Part shown: positions 33,573 to 41,632 of the stretch, in pieces
How positions within the stretch are numbered: the first letter of the stretch is position 1
How the letters are laid out: every line of letters begins with the position of its first letter
Source of the DNA: Chloroflexota bacterium
GTDB taxonomy: Bacteria; Chloroflexota; Anaerolineae; Promineifilales; Promineifilaceae
Direction: 5' to 3'
DNA length: 62,545 nucleotides
Assembly (NCBI GenBank): GCA_029559155.1
Contig: JAKQCM010000150.1
Span: 1 to 62,545, forward strand
Made by a program: the position numbers and the translations under genes
Notes under the pieces: generated by a model
Database searches by the model: none
The model's input: only the letters and a program-made list of their open reading frames with translations
Told to the model about the DNA's origin: nothing

Positions 33573-34818
33573 CTGTTGAGCCTTTGGGCAGCAGCGGCAG
33601 GGCGACGGTGAAGGTGCTGCCTTGCTGTAAAGCGCTTTCGGCCCAGATACGGCCGTTATGCAGCTCCACCAAATCCTTGGCAATCGACAACCCCAGACCC
33701 AGCCCTTCGTAGCGGCGGCGCAAGGCCGGTTCGACCTGGTAAAAGCGCTTGAATACCCAATCCAACTTGTCGGCGGGAATGCCGATGCCGGTATCTTGAA
33801 TGCTGACCCACGCTTCTTGCCCGTGCCGCGCGGCGAAAATCTCGATCTGGCCGCCATTGGGCGTGAATTTGATGGCGTTGTGCAACAGGTTGTTGAGCGC
33901 GGTCAGGATTACGTCGCGGTCGGCGTAAATGGGCAGCGGTTCCTGGGAAAGGTGGCAGGTGATGGTTTGTTGGCGGGACACGGCCGTTTCGTCGGGAACG
34001 GCCGTCATTTCAGCCACCAATTCGCCCAAATCTACCCGCTGCAAATTCAACACGGATTCTCCAGCGTCTACGTAACGCAGGTTGAGCATGTTTTGGATCA
34101 GGTTGCGCAGGTGAACGGCCGCATCCATGACGGTATCTAGCTGGCCTGCCAGCCGGGGGTCGGCTTCTTCCTGCAAAAACGAGACGTAGCCCATAATCAC
34201 CGACAGCGGCGTGCGTAATTCATGCGAGGCGACAGCGATGAAGTCGGTTTTGAGTTGGTCCAGTTCATTTAATTGGCGGTACGCTTCTTGCAGCGCTTCC
34301 GTCAATTGGGCGCGGGCCACGGCCACTCCGGCAATGTCGGCCAGGGTGGTCATGGTTTCGGCGTCCTGGCGGGTGAAACGGCCGTGCCGTTTGTTCAGCG
34401 CTTCCAACACCCCCACCGCCTGCCGATCCACATCGTGCATGGGCACGCCCAGAATAGATTTGGTCTGGAAGTTCACCGCCTGGGAGGCGTCGGGGTTCCA
34501 CCGCGGGTCTTCAGACACATCGGCAATGAGCATCGGGCGATTTTGCTGCAAAATGGAGCCGGCAATGCTGTTATCCAGAGGTACGGGAATGTTGGCCAGC
34601 ACTTTGCCCGGCGCGTTGGAAGCGGCCTTAAAGTGAAGCTGGCGCGTGCGCGGGTCGAGCAGCATGATAGAAGCGGCTTGCGAGTCGGTCAGGTCGGCGG
34701 CCTGTTTGATGATGTAATGGAGCAGTTCATCTACGTTGGTGGCCGAATTGAGTACCCGGCTGATTTCTACGAGCCGCGCCAGCCGGTTGGCGTCGATTGT
34801 GTGAGTTTCTGCGGGCAT
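33565..34818 (-). CDS. GAF-domain sensor histidine kinase
   Basis: The 417-residue soluble kinase has an N-terminal GAF domain (about residues 20-165), a HisKA domain with the phospho-acceptor in VASHELRTPLSVIMGYVSFL, and a HATPase domain with NNLLHNAIKFTPNGG (N box), DTGIGIPADKLDWVFKRFY (G1/F) and GLGLGLSIAKDLVELHNGRIW (G2). No membrane segment is present, so it senses a cytoplasmic signal. No response regulator is adjacent; orphan receivers lie at 38155 and 39897. It overlaps nfeD by 8 bases and is the first gene of the minus-strand run. Confidence 0.93.
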   Translation of the reverse strand: MPAETHTIDANRLARLVEISRVLNSATNVDELLHYIIKQAADLTDSQAASIMLLDPRTRQLHFKAASNAPGKVLANIPVPLDNSIAGSILQQNRPMLIADVSEDPRWNPDASQAVNFQTKSILGVPMHDVDRQAVGVLEALNKRHGRFTRQDAETMTTLADIAGVAVARAQLTEALQEAYRQLNELDQLKTDFIAVASHELRTPLSVIMGYVSFLQEEADPRLAGQLDTVMDAAVHLRNLIQNMLNLRYVDAGESVLNLQRVDLGELVAEMTAVPDETAVSRQQTITCHLSQEPLPIYADRDVILTALNNLLHNAIKFTPNGGQIEIFAARHGQEAWVSIQDTGIGIPADKLDWVFKRFYQVEPALRRRYEGLGLGLSIAKDLVELHNGRIWAESALQQGSTFTVALPLLPKGSTDA

Positions 34819-34902
34819 GGGTTGTGTCTCCTCATCCGGTCAGCCGACCACCTGCCAGACCTGAATCGACTGTGAGTAATGGTTGACTTATGACTATGAT
34901 AA

Positions 34903-34932
34903 AGTATGCTCGCACTGTTAACAAGCTGTCAA
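34903..34932 (-). promoter_or_regulatory. Promoter of the kinase-nfeD gene run
   Basis: On the minus strand, a consensus -35 TTGACA (34932-34927), an 18-base spacer and -10 CATACT (34908-34903) lie about 85 bases before the kinase start. A weaker plus-strand candidate for hemW (TTGACT 34883-34888, TATGCT 34905-34910) overlaps it. Confidence 0.6.
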
Positions 34933-34968
34933 TCTTCAAGAATCGTAACGGTTCAGGTCTCTCTGAGA

Positions 34969-35028
34969 AGACCCTAAGGGTTTAAGGTTCTGATAATCTG
35001 GCTTTTCATGAGCAAACCCTTAGGGTCT
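34969..35028. repeat. Paired palindromic repeat element, copy 5
   Basis: AGACCCTAAGGGTTT (34969-34983) and AAACCCTTAGGGTCT (35014-35028) are perfect inverted complements with exactly 30 bases between them. The element lies 26 bases before the hemW start, in its presumed leader. Confidence 0.85.
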
Positions 35029-35053
35029 GGTTAGATACCTACAATCAACTAAT

Positions 35054-36214
35054 ATGAGCCTCAGTCTTTATATTCATATTCCGTTTTGTGGTCATCGCTG
35101 CGCGTACTGCGATTTTAATACCTACACCAGCCTGGGCGAGTTGAAAGGCGCGTATGCCGACGCCGTGTGCGCGGAGCTGGCGCAGGTGGCCGGGGACGAA
35201 AAACGGCCGTATCACACCATTTTTTTTGGCGGCGGTACGCCATCGCTTATGCCGCCAGAAACCATCCGCCAAATTTTGCAGGCGGTAAACGCCCACTTCA
35301 GTCCGGTGGGCGTGCCGGAAATCACGATGGAGGCCAATCCCGGCACGGTGGATGGCGCGTATCTGACGGCCGTGGCTGCCGCCGGGGTGAATCGCTTGAG
35401 CTTTGGCGTGCAGAGCGCGGTGGCCAGCGAGCTGGCTTTGTTGGAGCGCACGCATGATTTTGCCACGGCCGTTCAAGCCGTGGCTATGGCCCGCGCCGCC
35501 GGACTGAGCAATTTTAACCTCGATTTGATCTATGGCCTGCCGGGGCAAACGCTGGCCTCCTGGCGCGAGAGCCTGGAGGCTGTGCTGGCCTTGGAGCCGC
35601 CCCATCTCAGCCTGTACTGCCTGACAATTGAACCGGGTACGCCGATGCAGCGCTGGCTGCTAAACGGCCGTATCCAATCCCCCGACCCCGATCTGGCCGC
35701 CGACCAGTACGACCTGGCTTGCGATTTGTTGGCGCAGCACGGTTACGATCATTACGAGATTTCCAATTGGGCCAAACCGGGCGGCGAATGCGCCCACAAC
35801 CTGACGTATTGGCGGGATGGCGACTATTTGGGTTTGGGCGCCGGGGCGCACGGCCATGCCGGCGGGGTGCGTTATCAGGTGGTCAAGCAGCCAAGAGTTT
35901 ACATAAGGCGATTGGAAATGCAAGAGGCGAGAGGGTATCCGTTGTCAACGGCCGTATCCGACCACCACCCCATCAGCCAGGATGAAGCAATGACCGACGC
36001 CGTTATCACCCAACTGCGCCTGCTGCAAGAAGGGCTGGATTTGGCGGCCTTTGCGGCGCGATTCGGACGCACATTGGATGAGGCGTTTCCCGGTACGGCG
36101 GCGCAGTTGGCGGCCTGGGGCATGGTTCGGGAGGCCAACGGCCGTTTGTACCTGACGCCCAAAGCTTACTTTTTGAGTAATCAGGTGTTTTATCGTTTTA
36201 TGTTAAGCGATTAA
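35054..36214 (+). CDS. hemW: HemW-type radical SAM protein
   Basis: This 386-residue radical SAM protein has the 4Fe-4S cysteines in YIHIPFCGHRCAYCDF (Cys12, 16, 19), FFGGGTPSLM, the EANPGTVD segment, LSFGVQS, and a C-terminal HemN_C domain. YWRDGDYLGLGAGAHGH is typical. HemW is a haem chaperone, long annotated as oxygen-independent coproporphyrinogen oxidase; the short N-terminus fits HemW rather than HemN. No clear Shine-Dalgarno is present. mobA follows 10 bases later. Confidence 0.9.
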   Translation: MSLSLYIHIPFCGHRCAYCDFNTYTSLGELKGAYADAVCAELAQVAGDEKRPYHTIFFGGGTPSLMPPETIRQILQAVNAHFSPVGVPEITMEANPGTVDGAYLTAVAAAGVNRLSFGVQSAVASELALLERTHDFATAVQAVAMARAAGLSNFNLDLIYGLPGQTLASWRESLEAVLALEPPHLSLYCLTIEPGTPMQRWLLNGRIQSPDPDLAADQYDLACDLLAQHGYDHYEISNWAKPGGECAHNLTYWRDGDYLGLGAGAHGHAGGVRYQVVKQPRVYIRRLEMQEARGYPLSTAVSDHHPISQDEAMTDAVITQLRLLQEGLDLAAFAARFGRTLDEAFPGTAAQLAAWGMVREANGRLYLTPKAYFLSNQVFYRFMLSD

Positions 36215-36224
36215 GGGGCGCACG

Positions 36225-36809
36225 ATGAAAGATGTAACCGTAGCAATCATGGCGGGCGGCAAAAGCAGCCGCATGGGCACAGACAAAGCCTTTGTGGATT
36301 TCCAGGGGCGGCCGATGATTGAGGTGGTGCTGGGGCGTGTGGCCGGTTTAGGCGCGCCGACCATCCTGATCGCCAATCAGCCGGCAGCGTTTGCCCATCT
36401 CGGGTTGCCGGTGTTTGCCGACGTGCTGCCGGATAATGGGCCATTGGGGGGAATTTATACGGCCGTTTACCATGCCCAAACGCCTTATACGCTCGTGGTA
36501 GCTTGCGACATGCCCTGGTTGAATCCGGCTTTGTTGGCTTACCAATTGGACCTGCGCCAGACGGCCGACGTGGTTGTGCCGCGTTGGGACAAATTTCCTG
36601 AACCGCTGCACGCCGTCTACAGTCAGGCGTGTCTGCCGCCCATCGAGGCCAATTTGCGCGCGCAGCGGCTTAAAATTACCGGATTTTTTGGTCAGGTGGC
36701 GGTGCGATTTGTGGAGAGAGAGGAGATTGAGAAGGTGGATAGGAACGGCCGTTCCTTCGCCAATGTCAACACGCCTGAAGATTTACATAACGCTAAATTG
36801 GACGAATAA
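36225..36809 (+). CDS. mobA: Molybdenum cofactor guanylyltransferase
   Basis: The 194-residue protein has the nucleotidyltransferase P-loop VAIMAGGKSSRMGTDKAFV, GPLGGIYTAV and the metal-binding VACDMPWLNP. It transfers GMP from GTP to molybdopterin to make the dinucleotide cofactor. FVNVNTPEDL-type text near the end (SFANVNTPEDL) confirms MobA. It is probably co-transcribed with hemW. No molybdoenzyme is in the window. Confidence 0.91.
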   Translation: MKDVTVAIMAGGKSSRMGTDKAFVDFQGRPMIEVVLGRVAGLGAPTILIANQPAAFAHLGLPVFADVLPDNGPLGGIYTAVYHAQTPYTLVVACDMPWLNPALLAYQLDLRQTADVVVPRWDKFPEPLHAVYSQACLPPIEANLRAQRLKITGFFGQVAVRFVEREEIEKVDRNGRSFANVNTPEDLHNAKLDE

Positions 36810-36810
36810 A

Positions 36811-36856
36811 GATTGGAGACTGAAGATTAAAAGCAAAAAATCTCCAGTCTCCAATC
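36811..36856. terminator. Hairpin between convergent mobA and folD
   Basis: GATTGGAGACTG (36811-36822) pairs with CAGTCTCCAATC (36845-36856). The inner bases extend the stem (AAGATT/AATCT), and there are A and T runs nearby. The arms are the same units as in the 26392-26492 repeats. It probably acts in both directions. Confidence 0.65.
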
Positions 36857-36865
36857 TCCAGTGCC

Positions 36866-37750
36866 TTACTTCTTCGCCAGGGCAATTTCCGCAGCGTGCA
36901 GCGTGTTTTTCATCAACATGGCGATGGTCATCGGGCCGACGCCGCCGGGAACCGGCGTGATGGCTCCGGCGACCTCTTTGGCCGAGTCGAAGTCCACGTC
37001 GCCTACCAGCTTGTACCCCCGTTTGTCGCTGGGATCATCCACGCGGTTAATGCCTACATCGATCACCGCCGCACCTGGTTTGATCATGTCGCCGGTGATC
37101 ATATTCGCCCAGCCGATGGCCGCCACGACGATGTCGGCGCGGCGAATGTGTTCGGCTAAATCTTTGGTGCGGCTGTGGCAAATGGTCACGGTGGCGTTGG
37201 CTTTCTGTAGCAGCATCGCCATCGGCAGGCCAACAATGTTGGATCGCCCGACGATGACCGCTTCTGCGCCGTTGGTGTTGATGCCGGAGCGTTCCAGCAA
37301 GACCATGCAGCCATACGGCGTGCAGGGGATAAACAGCGGGTCGCGCCCTTTCATGGCCAGTCGGCCGATATTGACCGGATGAAAACCATCCACGTCTTTT
37401 TCCAGGTCGATGGTGTTGAGGACGGCCTCTTCGTCGATGTGTTTGGGCAGGGGGAGCTGCACCAGAATGCCGTTGATGGTGGGGTCGGCGTTTAGCGAGG
37501 CCACCAGCTTGATCACTTCTGCTTGGGAGGCGTCGGCGGGTAAGACGTGGCCGATGGAGCGAATGCCCAGTTTCTCGCAAGTGCGCTGCTTCATGCGTAC
37601 GTAGGTGGCAGAGGCTGGGTCTTCCCCCACCAGGACGGTAGCCAGGCCGGGTGTGTAGCCATGTTCGGCTTGCATTTGGGCGACGGCCGTTTGAATTTCT
37701 TCTTTTACTTGATTGGCGATGGCTGTGCCATCAATGAGATGTGCTGTCAT
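36866..37750 (-). CDS. folD: Methylenetetrahydrofolate dehydrogenase/cyclohydrolase
   Basis: The 294-residue protein is a complete FolD. The catalytic lysine lies in [17 protein letters not shown], with [22 protein letters not shown] and PCTPYGC following. [17 protein letters not shown] is the NADP-binding motif, and [16 protein letters not shown] is near the C-terminus. It converts 5,10-methylene-THF to 10-formyl-THF. It is monocistronic and ends at the hairpin it shares with mobA. Confidence 0.96.
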   Translation of the reverse strand: MTAHLIDGTAIANQVKEEIQTAVAQMQAEHGYTPGLATVLVGEDPASATYVRMKQRTCEKLGIRSIGHVLPADASQAEVIKLVASLNADPTINGILVQLPLPKHIDEEAVLNTIDLEKDVDGFHPVNIGRLAMKGRDPLFIPCTPYGCMVLLERSGINTNGAEAVIVGRSNIVGLPMAMLLQKANATVTICHSRTKDLAEHIRRADIVVAAIGWANMITGDMIKPGAAVIDVGINRVDDPSDKRGYKLVGDVDFDSAKEVAGAITPVPGGVGPMTIAMLMKNTLHAAEIALAKK

Positions 37751-37791
37751 TGTGTGTGGTTCCTTTTGTGGGTTGGGTAAATAAAAGCAAA

Positions 37792-37819
37792 AGACCCCCG
37801 TTGAGCAGCGTGGAGGTCT
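37792..37819 (-). terminator. Intrinsic terminator after the small membrane protein gene
   Basis: On the minus strand AGACCTCCACG pairs with CGGGGGTCT, with a small bulge, and is followed by TTTGCTTTTA. It separates the 37853-38050 gene from folD. Confidence 0.7.
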
Positions 37820-37852
37820 TTATGCAGCAAAAAGTTTTGGCATAAGATGCGC

Positions 37853-38050
37853 TTATTTGGGCAAAATCTTCGTGTCCATAAATTTGTCCAGCCAGATGGC
37901 CAGGAAACAGGCCAGCGCCAGAGACGTGAAGAAGAAATAGCCAAAACCGAAGGTTTCATAGTCGGTGCCGATGAACACCAGGATGCCAAATGTTGTGACG
38001 ACGCCAAAAACAATTGAGATAACTGCCAGAATTAGTCGCTTGACCAGCAT
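37853..38050 (-). CDS. Small two-helix membrane protein, 65 aa
   Basis: I do not recognise this protein. Two membrane helices are visible (LILAVISIVFGVVTTFGILVF and FGYFFFTSLALACFLAIWL), joined by a short loop with GTDYETFG. GGAGG lies 9 bases before the ATG at 38050; the longer frame to 38125 has no such site. It ends with a charged DKFMDTKILPK. Confidence 0.65.
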   Translation of the reverse strand: MLVKRLILAVISIVFGVVTTFGILVFIGTDYETFGFGYFFFTSLALACFLAIWLDKFMDTKILPK

Positions 38051-38154
38051 AACTTTAAGCCTCCAAAAAATATACAGTTCCAAACCTTTGTGTTTTTTAT
38101 CACAATTATCCGAGAAGGCAACCAAATGGGCGGGAAACGGCCGTTGCCAGAAAT

Positions 38155-38580
38155 CTACCCAATCGGATTAGGGTCCAGCACTTCTTTTACATGCCGGGTT
38201 AGATCTTCTGGTGAAATTGGTTTTGTCAGGTATTTGGTTGCGCCTACCCGAAGGCCCTTATTGATACTGTCCAAATCCGTCTTTGCGCTTAACATAATGA
38301 CAGGGAGCGCGGACGTTGTTTGTTCCCGACGCAGCGTTTCACAAACAGTAAAACCATCCATTCCGGGCATCATCACATCGAGTAAAATAATGTCCGGTTG
38401 ATTTTGTTTTACCTTATTTAAGGCATCATAACCATCTTCTGCTTCGGCAACATTAAACCCCGCCCGTACAAGCATCAACCGCAGCAATGTGCGAGCCATT
38501 GGCTCATCATCAACGATTAAAACCGATTGAGTCAAAACATCTCCCAATATACGTAAAAAACCTGAATAATCTCCAGACAT
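38155..38580 (-). CDS. Single-domain response regulator
   Basis: The protein is a lone receiver domain with VLIVDDEPMAR (acidic pair), IILLDVMMPGMDGF (phospho-acceptor Asp), VIMLSAKTD (Thr/Ser switch position is Ser) and YLTKPISPEDL (Lys). There is no output domain, so it acts through protein contacts. The start is uncertain: ATG at 38580, or a TTG at 38535 with GGGAG upstream that would begin directly at the receiver. A cognate kinase could be the GAF kinase at 33565. Confidence 0.85.
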   Translation of the reverse strand: MSGDYSGFLRILGDVLTQSVLIVDDEPMARTLLRLMLVRAGFNVAEAEDGYDALNKVKQNQPDIILLDVMMPGMDGFTVCETLRREQTTSALPVIMLSAKTDLDSINKGLRVGATKYLTKPISPEDLTRHVKEVLDPNPIG

Positions 38581-38827
38581 TGCAATACTACCATTTCCCA
38601 GAAGATGATGCACTTCTTGGATTAGGCCAGATAACCACGGAATAAGGTTTCTTCTGGGGAGAAAATGCTCGGCCAGGATTTTTTAATAAATGCGTCATTG
38701 TAGGCCCGAAGATTGTAAAATCAGGTGATGGGTAAATAGTGTGTTAATAGTACTATAGACCTAATTTTAATCAAATCTAGTGTAATAGCAATCGGAATCA
38801 CAGGTTCAGCCGGATATTTAAATCAAC

Positions 38828-39670
38828 CTATGGCAATTCCGTAAGCGGCAGGTTTATTTCTAAGCCTTCGCGGCTTAAAAAGGTTTGTGGAAATACTAGT
38901 CGCGCTTTGTCTAAGATTTGTTCAACCGCATCATCGCTTAGATCTGGCGAGTAGTGGAAAAGGGCAAGCTTTTTTACGCCGGCTTCAACGGCTACTTGCG
39001 CGGCTTCTTGCCAGGTGCTGTGCCCCCAGTCGGTGCGTTGGTTTCGCTCTTCGATGGTTCCAAAATGAGAATCGTGAATGAGAAGGTCGGCGTTATAGGC
39101 CAGTTTTAACACGGCCGGATCAAAATGATCGTTGTCATGGCCCACATCGCAGCAGTAGGCCAACACGACGCCGTTATCCTCGATGCGAAAACCGAGGCAG
39201 CCGCCGGGATGATTCATCAAGGCTACTTCTACGCGCGTGTTTTCGCCGATGATGATGCTTTCGCCGTCGGAAACTTCTTTAACGAGCAAATCTGCGGGCA
39301 GTGATTTGTAGGCAAAGGGCAGGTACGGTTCCAGAAATTGCCCGGCGACGATCTCTTCCAGGCGCTGCCCGACCCGTTTGCGGCCTACCAGGACAAATCG
39401 GTTGGTGCGGCCCCACACGGGGGCGAAGAATGGGAACCCTTGAATATGGTCCCAGTGGGTGTGACTGATGAGGATATTGCCAATGATACGACCGGGGTTA
39501 TGTTTTAACAGGTGTCGGCCCAGGGGTAAAATGCCGGAACCTGCGTCGAGAATAATCAATTGATCGTCTGATGTGCGCACTTCTATGCAGGATGTATTGC
39601 CACCAATGCGAATGGTATCTGGGCCTGGTGTTGGGATTGTGCCGCGAACTCCCCAAAATCGTATATACAA
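38828..39670 (-). CDS. MBL-fold metallo-hydrolase
   Basis: The 280-residue protein has the metallo-beta-lactamase fold with a dinuclear metal site: ISHTHWDHIQGFPFF, GGCLGFRIEDNGVVLAYCCDVGHDN (Asp) and IHDSHF (His). It starts YIRFWGVRGTIPTPGPDTIRIGGNTSC, typical of a group related to cyclic-nucleotide phosphodiesterases and PhnP/RNase Z. The second half ends with ALFHYSPDLSDD. The reaction is not certain. It lies between two lone receivers, which may hint at second-messenger turnover. Confidence 0.85.
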   Translation of the reverse strand: MYIRFWGVRGTIPTPGPDTIRIGGNTSCIEVRTSDDQLIILDAGSGILPLGRHLLKHNPGRIIGNILISHTHWDHIQGFPFFAPVWGRTNRFVLVGRKRVGQRLEEIVAGQFLEPYLPFAYKSLPADLLVKEVSDGESIIIGENTRVEVALMNHPGGCLGFRIEDNGVVLAYCCDVGHDNDHFDPAVLKLAYNADLLIHDSHFGTIEERNQRTDWGHSTWQEAAQVAVEAGVKKLALFHYSPDLSDDAVEQILDKARLVFPQTFLSREGLEINLPLTELP

Positions 39671-39841
39671 CGTTACCTCACTGATTTTTGTTGGGATAAA
39701 TTTGATTGATAGTTTGTTCGATTGATGATGTTGCCAGTATAGCAGATTGAGGCGAATACTTGAAATGAAAGAGACGGGGTTGTATGGGTCATGGGGTGTG
39801 CGGGGCAGACGGCCGTATCGCTTCGTTGCATGCCTGAAACG

Positions 39842-39871
39842 AAAAAGCCCGACTGTTTCAAGCGGGCTTTT
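39842..39871. terminator. Bidirectional terminator after the 39897 response regulator gene
   Basis: AAAAGCCCG (39843-39851) pairs with CGGGCTTTT (39863-39871), giving a stem with a U-run on either strand. It ends the minus-strand gene that stops at 39897. Confidence 0.8.
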
Positions 39872-39896
39872 GGGCGTAACAATAACTTTTTACGGA

Positions 39897-40298
39897 TTAG
39901 CGGGTGCGCTCTTTGGCGTGCGTGCGGATGATGCGTTCGACGCTGTCGATTAACTCTTGCGGACCAAAGGGCTTCGTGATGTAATCATCGACGCGGGCGA
40001 TATGCAGACCCAGTACGCGGTCAATGCTTTGCGCTTTGGCGGTGACGACGATGACGGGAATATCTCGCATATCTTCGGAGGCTTTCATTTTTTGATAAAC
40101 CTCCCACCCATCCATTTCCGGCATCATGAGATCTAATAAGACGAGATCGGGTTTAATTTCAGCTATTTTTATTAGTCCCTCGTGCCCGCCAACTGCGCCG
40201 GTGACTTCGAACTTGTTGCGGCCCAGTATGAGCTTGACCAATTCGATCATTTCCAGTTCGTCTTCGATGCAAACCACTTTTTTTAGGTCTTCGGCCAT
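39897..40298 (-). CDS. Single-domain response regulator
   Basis: This 133-residue lone receiver has VVCIEDELEM, LVLLDLMMPEMDGW (phospho-acceptor Asp), VIVVTAKAQ (Thr switch) and DYITKPFGPQEL (Lys). There is no output domain. It ends in a basic tail (RTHAKERTR). It is likely a partner of an unlinked kinase. Confidence 0.9.
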   Translation of the reverse strand: MAEDLKKVVCIEDELEMIELVKLILGRNKFEVTGAVGGHEGLIKIAEIKPDLVLLDLMMPEMDGWEVYQKMKASEDMRDIPVIVVTAKAQSIDRVLGLHIARVDDYITKPFGPQELIDSVERIIRTHAKERTR

Positions 40299-40502
40299 TC
40301 CAAATCCTCGGTTTTCGCAGAAACAGGATCTTGAGACAGTCTTCAGGATTTATTTTTCATTGTCATGATTTTGTACTGAAAACTGGTTGCTGATCATTTT
40401 ACCTTACAAGTAAAGCATTGATTAGTGATTGTAAGGTTATCACAAGCAATTTGGGTTGTCTACACTATTGCTTTGTTTATTATACCAAAGTCATGGGTGT
40501 GT

Positions 40503-40531
40503 TTGACTTTCAACGGCCGTTTTGGCATAAT
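40503..40531 (+). promoter_or_regulatory. Sigma-70 promoter of the T-box operon
   Basis: TTGACT (40503-40508), a 17-base spacer and CATAAT (40526-40531) make a strong promoter with a start expected near 40538, just before the T-box leader. The spacer contains AACGGCCGTT. A weaker upstream candidate (TTGTCT at 40456, TATTAT at 40478) also exists. The rest of the 626-base stretch 40299-40924 is the T-box leader and a second hairpin; 40299-40455 shows nothing else. Confidence 0.75.
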
Positions 40532-40555
40532 GCACCCCAGTTCGATAACAAAAAG

Positions 40556-40840
40556 CTTTGATGGAGACGAGTAATTCGACTCTTGTTTGGCAAGCGAGCC
40601 TGTGTGGGTGAAAGTCAGGCACAAACAGGCGGATGAAAATCCCTCCGGAGCCGCTGACTGAACGGCCGTTATGATTGACGTTTAGTAAGCTCAGCCGGAT
40701 TTGCCCCACGTTATCGGGGCCGCGACAATAAACGGCTAACGGCCGTCGTTGTTGACCGAGAGCCTGGTTTACGACCAGGAATTTGGGTGGTACCGCGGAG
40801 ACTATGCGCCTTCGTCCCATTGGGGATGAAGGCGTTTTTT
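40556..40840 (+). ncRNA. T-box leader RNA, isoleucine-type specifier (ATC)
   Basis: All main parts of a T-box are present. Stem I has GACGAGTA (loop E/AGTA box), the AG-bulge region GCGAGCCTG, a GGTG terminal loop and the pairing GCCTG/CAGGC. The specifier is read as ATC (40639-40641) in GAAAATCCCTCCGGAGCC. Stem III is CCTGG/CCAGG (40764-40779). The T-box sequence GGGTGGTACCGCGG is at 40785-40798. A terminator (CGCCTTC...GAAGGCG, then T6) is at 40807-40840. Uncharged isoleucine tRNA should favour the antiterminator and expression of alaX and, further down, ileS. The specifier assignment is by eye. Confidence 0.9.
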
Positions 40841-40849
40841 ATTTCGTCT

Positions 40850-40905
40850 GTTCGTCCAGCCGTTTGGTAGTCGGAGTGTCGAGGGCTACCAGACTAACGG
40901 GCGAA
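40850..40905 (+). other. Second hairpin between the T-box terminator and alaX
   Basis: GTTCG (40850-40854), CCGTT and TGGTAG pair with CTACCA, AACGG and CGAAC (ending 40905), making a long hairpin with small bulges. There is no U-run. It may be a processing or stability element in the mRNA left after T-box read-through. Confidence 0.6.
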
Positions 40906-40924
40906 CCGACCACAGGACTAAAAA

Positions 40925-41632
40925 ATGACTGACTTGCTTTTTCAGACGGATGCTTATTTGCAGGAGTTTGCCGCCCAGGTAACGGCGCAAGTGGATGGCG
41001 GCGTGGTGCTGGACCGCACGGCTTTTTATCCGGGTGGCGGCGGGCAGCCGCACGACACAGGGACGCTCACGGCCGTTTCCCGCACATACCCCGTCGCCAA
41101 AGTGGCCAAGGTAAATGGCCAGGTAGTGCATTTTGTCGCTGGCGATTTGCCGGCTGTGGGCACGGCCGTTACCGGCCAGCTTGATTGGACACGGCGTTAT
41201 CAGCTCATGCGCACGCACACGGCCATGCACATTTTGTGCGGCGTGGTCTGGCGCGATTATGGCGCGCAGGTAACGGGCGGCAACATGGACCCGCTGCAAG
41301 GGCGCATGGATTTTGAATTTGAGACCATGCGGCAGGAGTTGGTGGCGGAGATTGAGACGGCCGTCAACCGCGAAGTAGCCGCGGCGCGGGATGTGCGCGT
41401 GCAAATTTTGCCCCGCGAAGAAGCATTCCAAATTCCAGATCTGATCCGCACCAAAATTAATTTGCTGCCTGCCGGCATTGCCGAAGTGCGCACGGTGGAA
41501 CTGGCTGGCCTGGATTTGCAGGCCGATGGCGGTACGCACGTCGCCAATACCCGCGAAGTGGGCCGAATGCGCATTGTCGATTACAAGAGCAAAGGCAAAA
41601 TCAACAAACGCATTTACGTGGAGCTGGATTAA
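40925..41632 (+). CDS. alaX: Alanyl-tRNA editing protein AlaX
   Basis: The 235-residue protein is a free-standing editing domain related to the second half of AlaRS and removes serine or glycine from mis-charged tRNA-Ala. It has [15 protein letters not shown], the zinc-binding HTAMH (His98, His102) and [14 protein letters not shown]. The usual zinc cysteine before GGTH is an Asp here. AGGA precedes the ATG. It is the first gene after the T-box, and its stop codon touches the left repeat of the GxxExxY cassette. Confidence 0.9.
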   Translation: MTDLLFQTDAYLQEFAAQVTAQVDGGVVLDRTAFYPGGGGQPHDTGTLTAVSRTYPVAKVAKVNGQVVHFVAGDLPAVGTAVTGQLDWTRRYQLMRTHTAMHILCGVVWRDYGAQVTGGNMDPLQGRMDFEFETMRQELVAEIETAVNREVAAARDVRVQILPREEAFQIPDLIRTKINLLPAGIAEVRTVELAGLDLQADGGTHVANTREVGRMRIVDYKSKGKINKRIYVELD

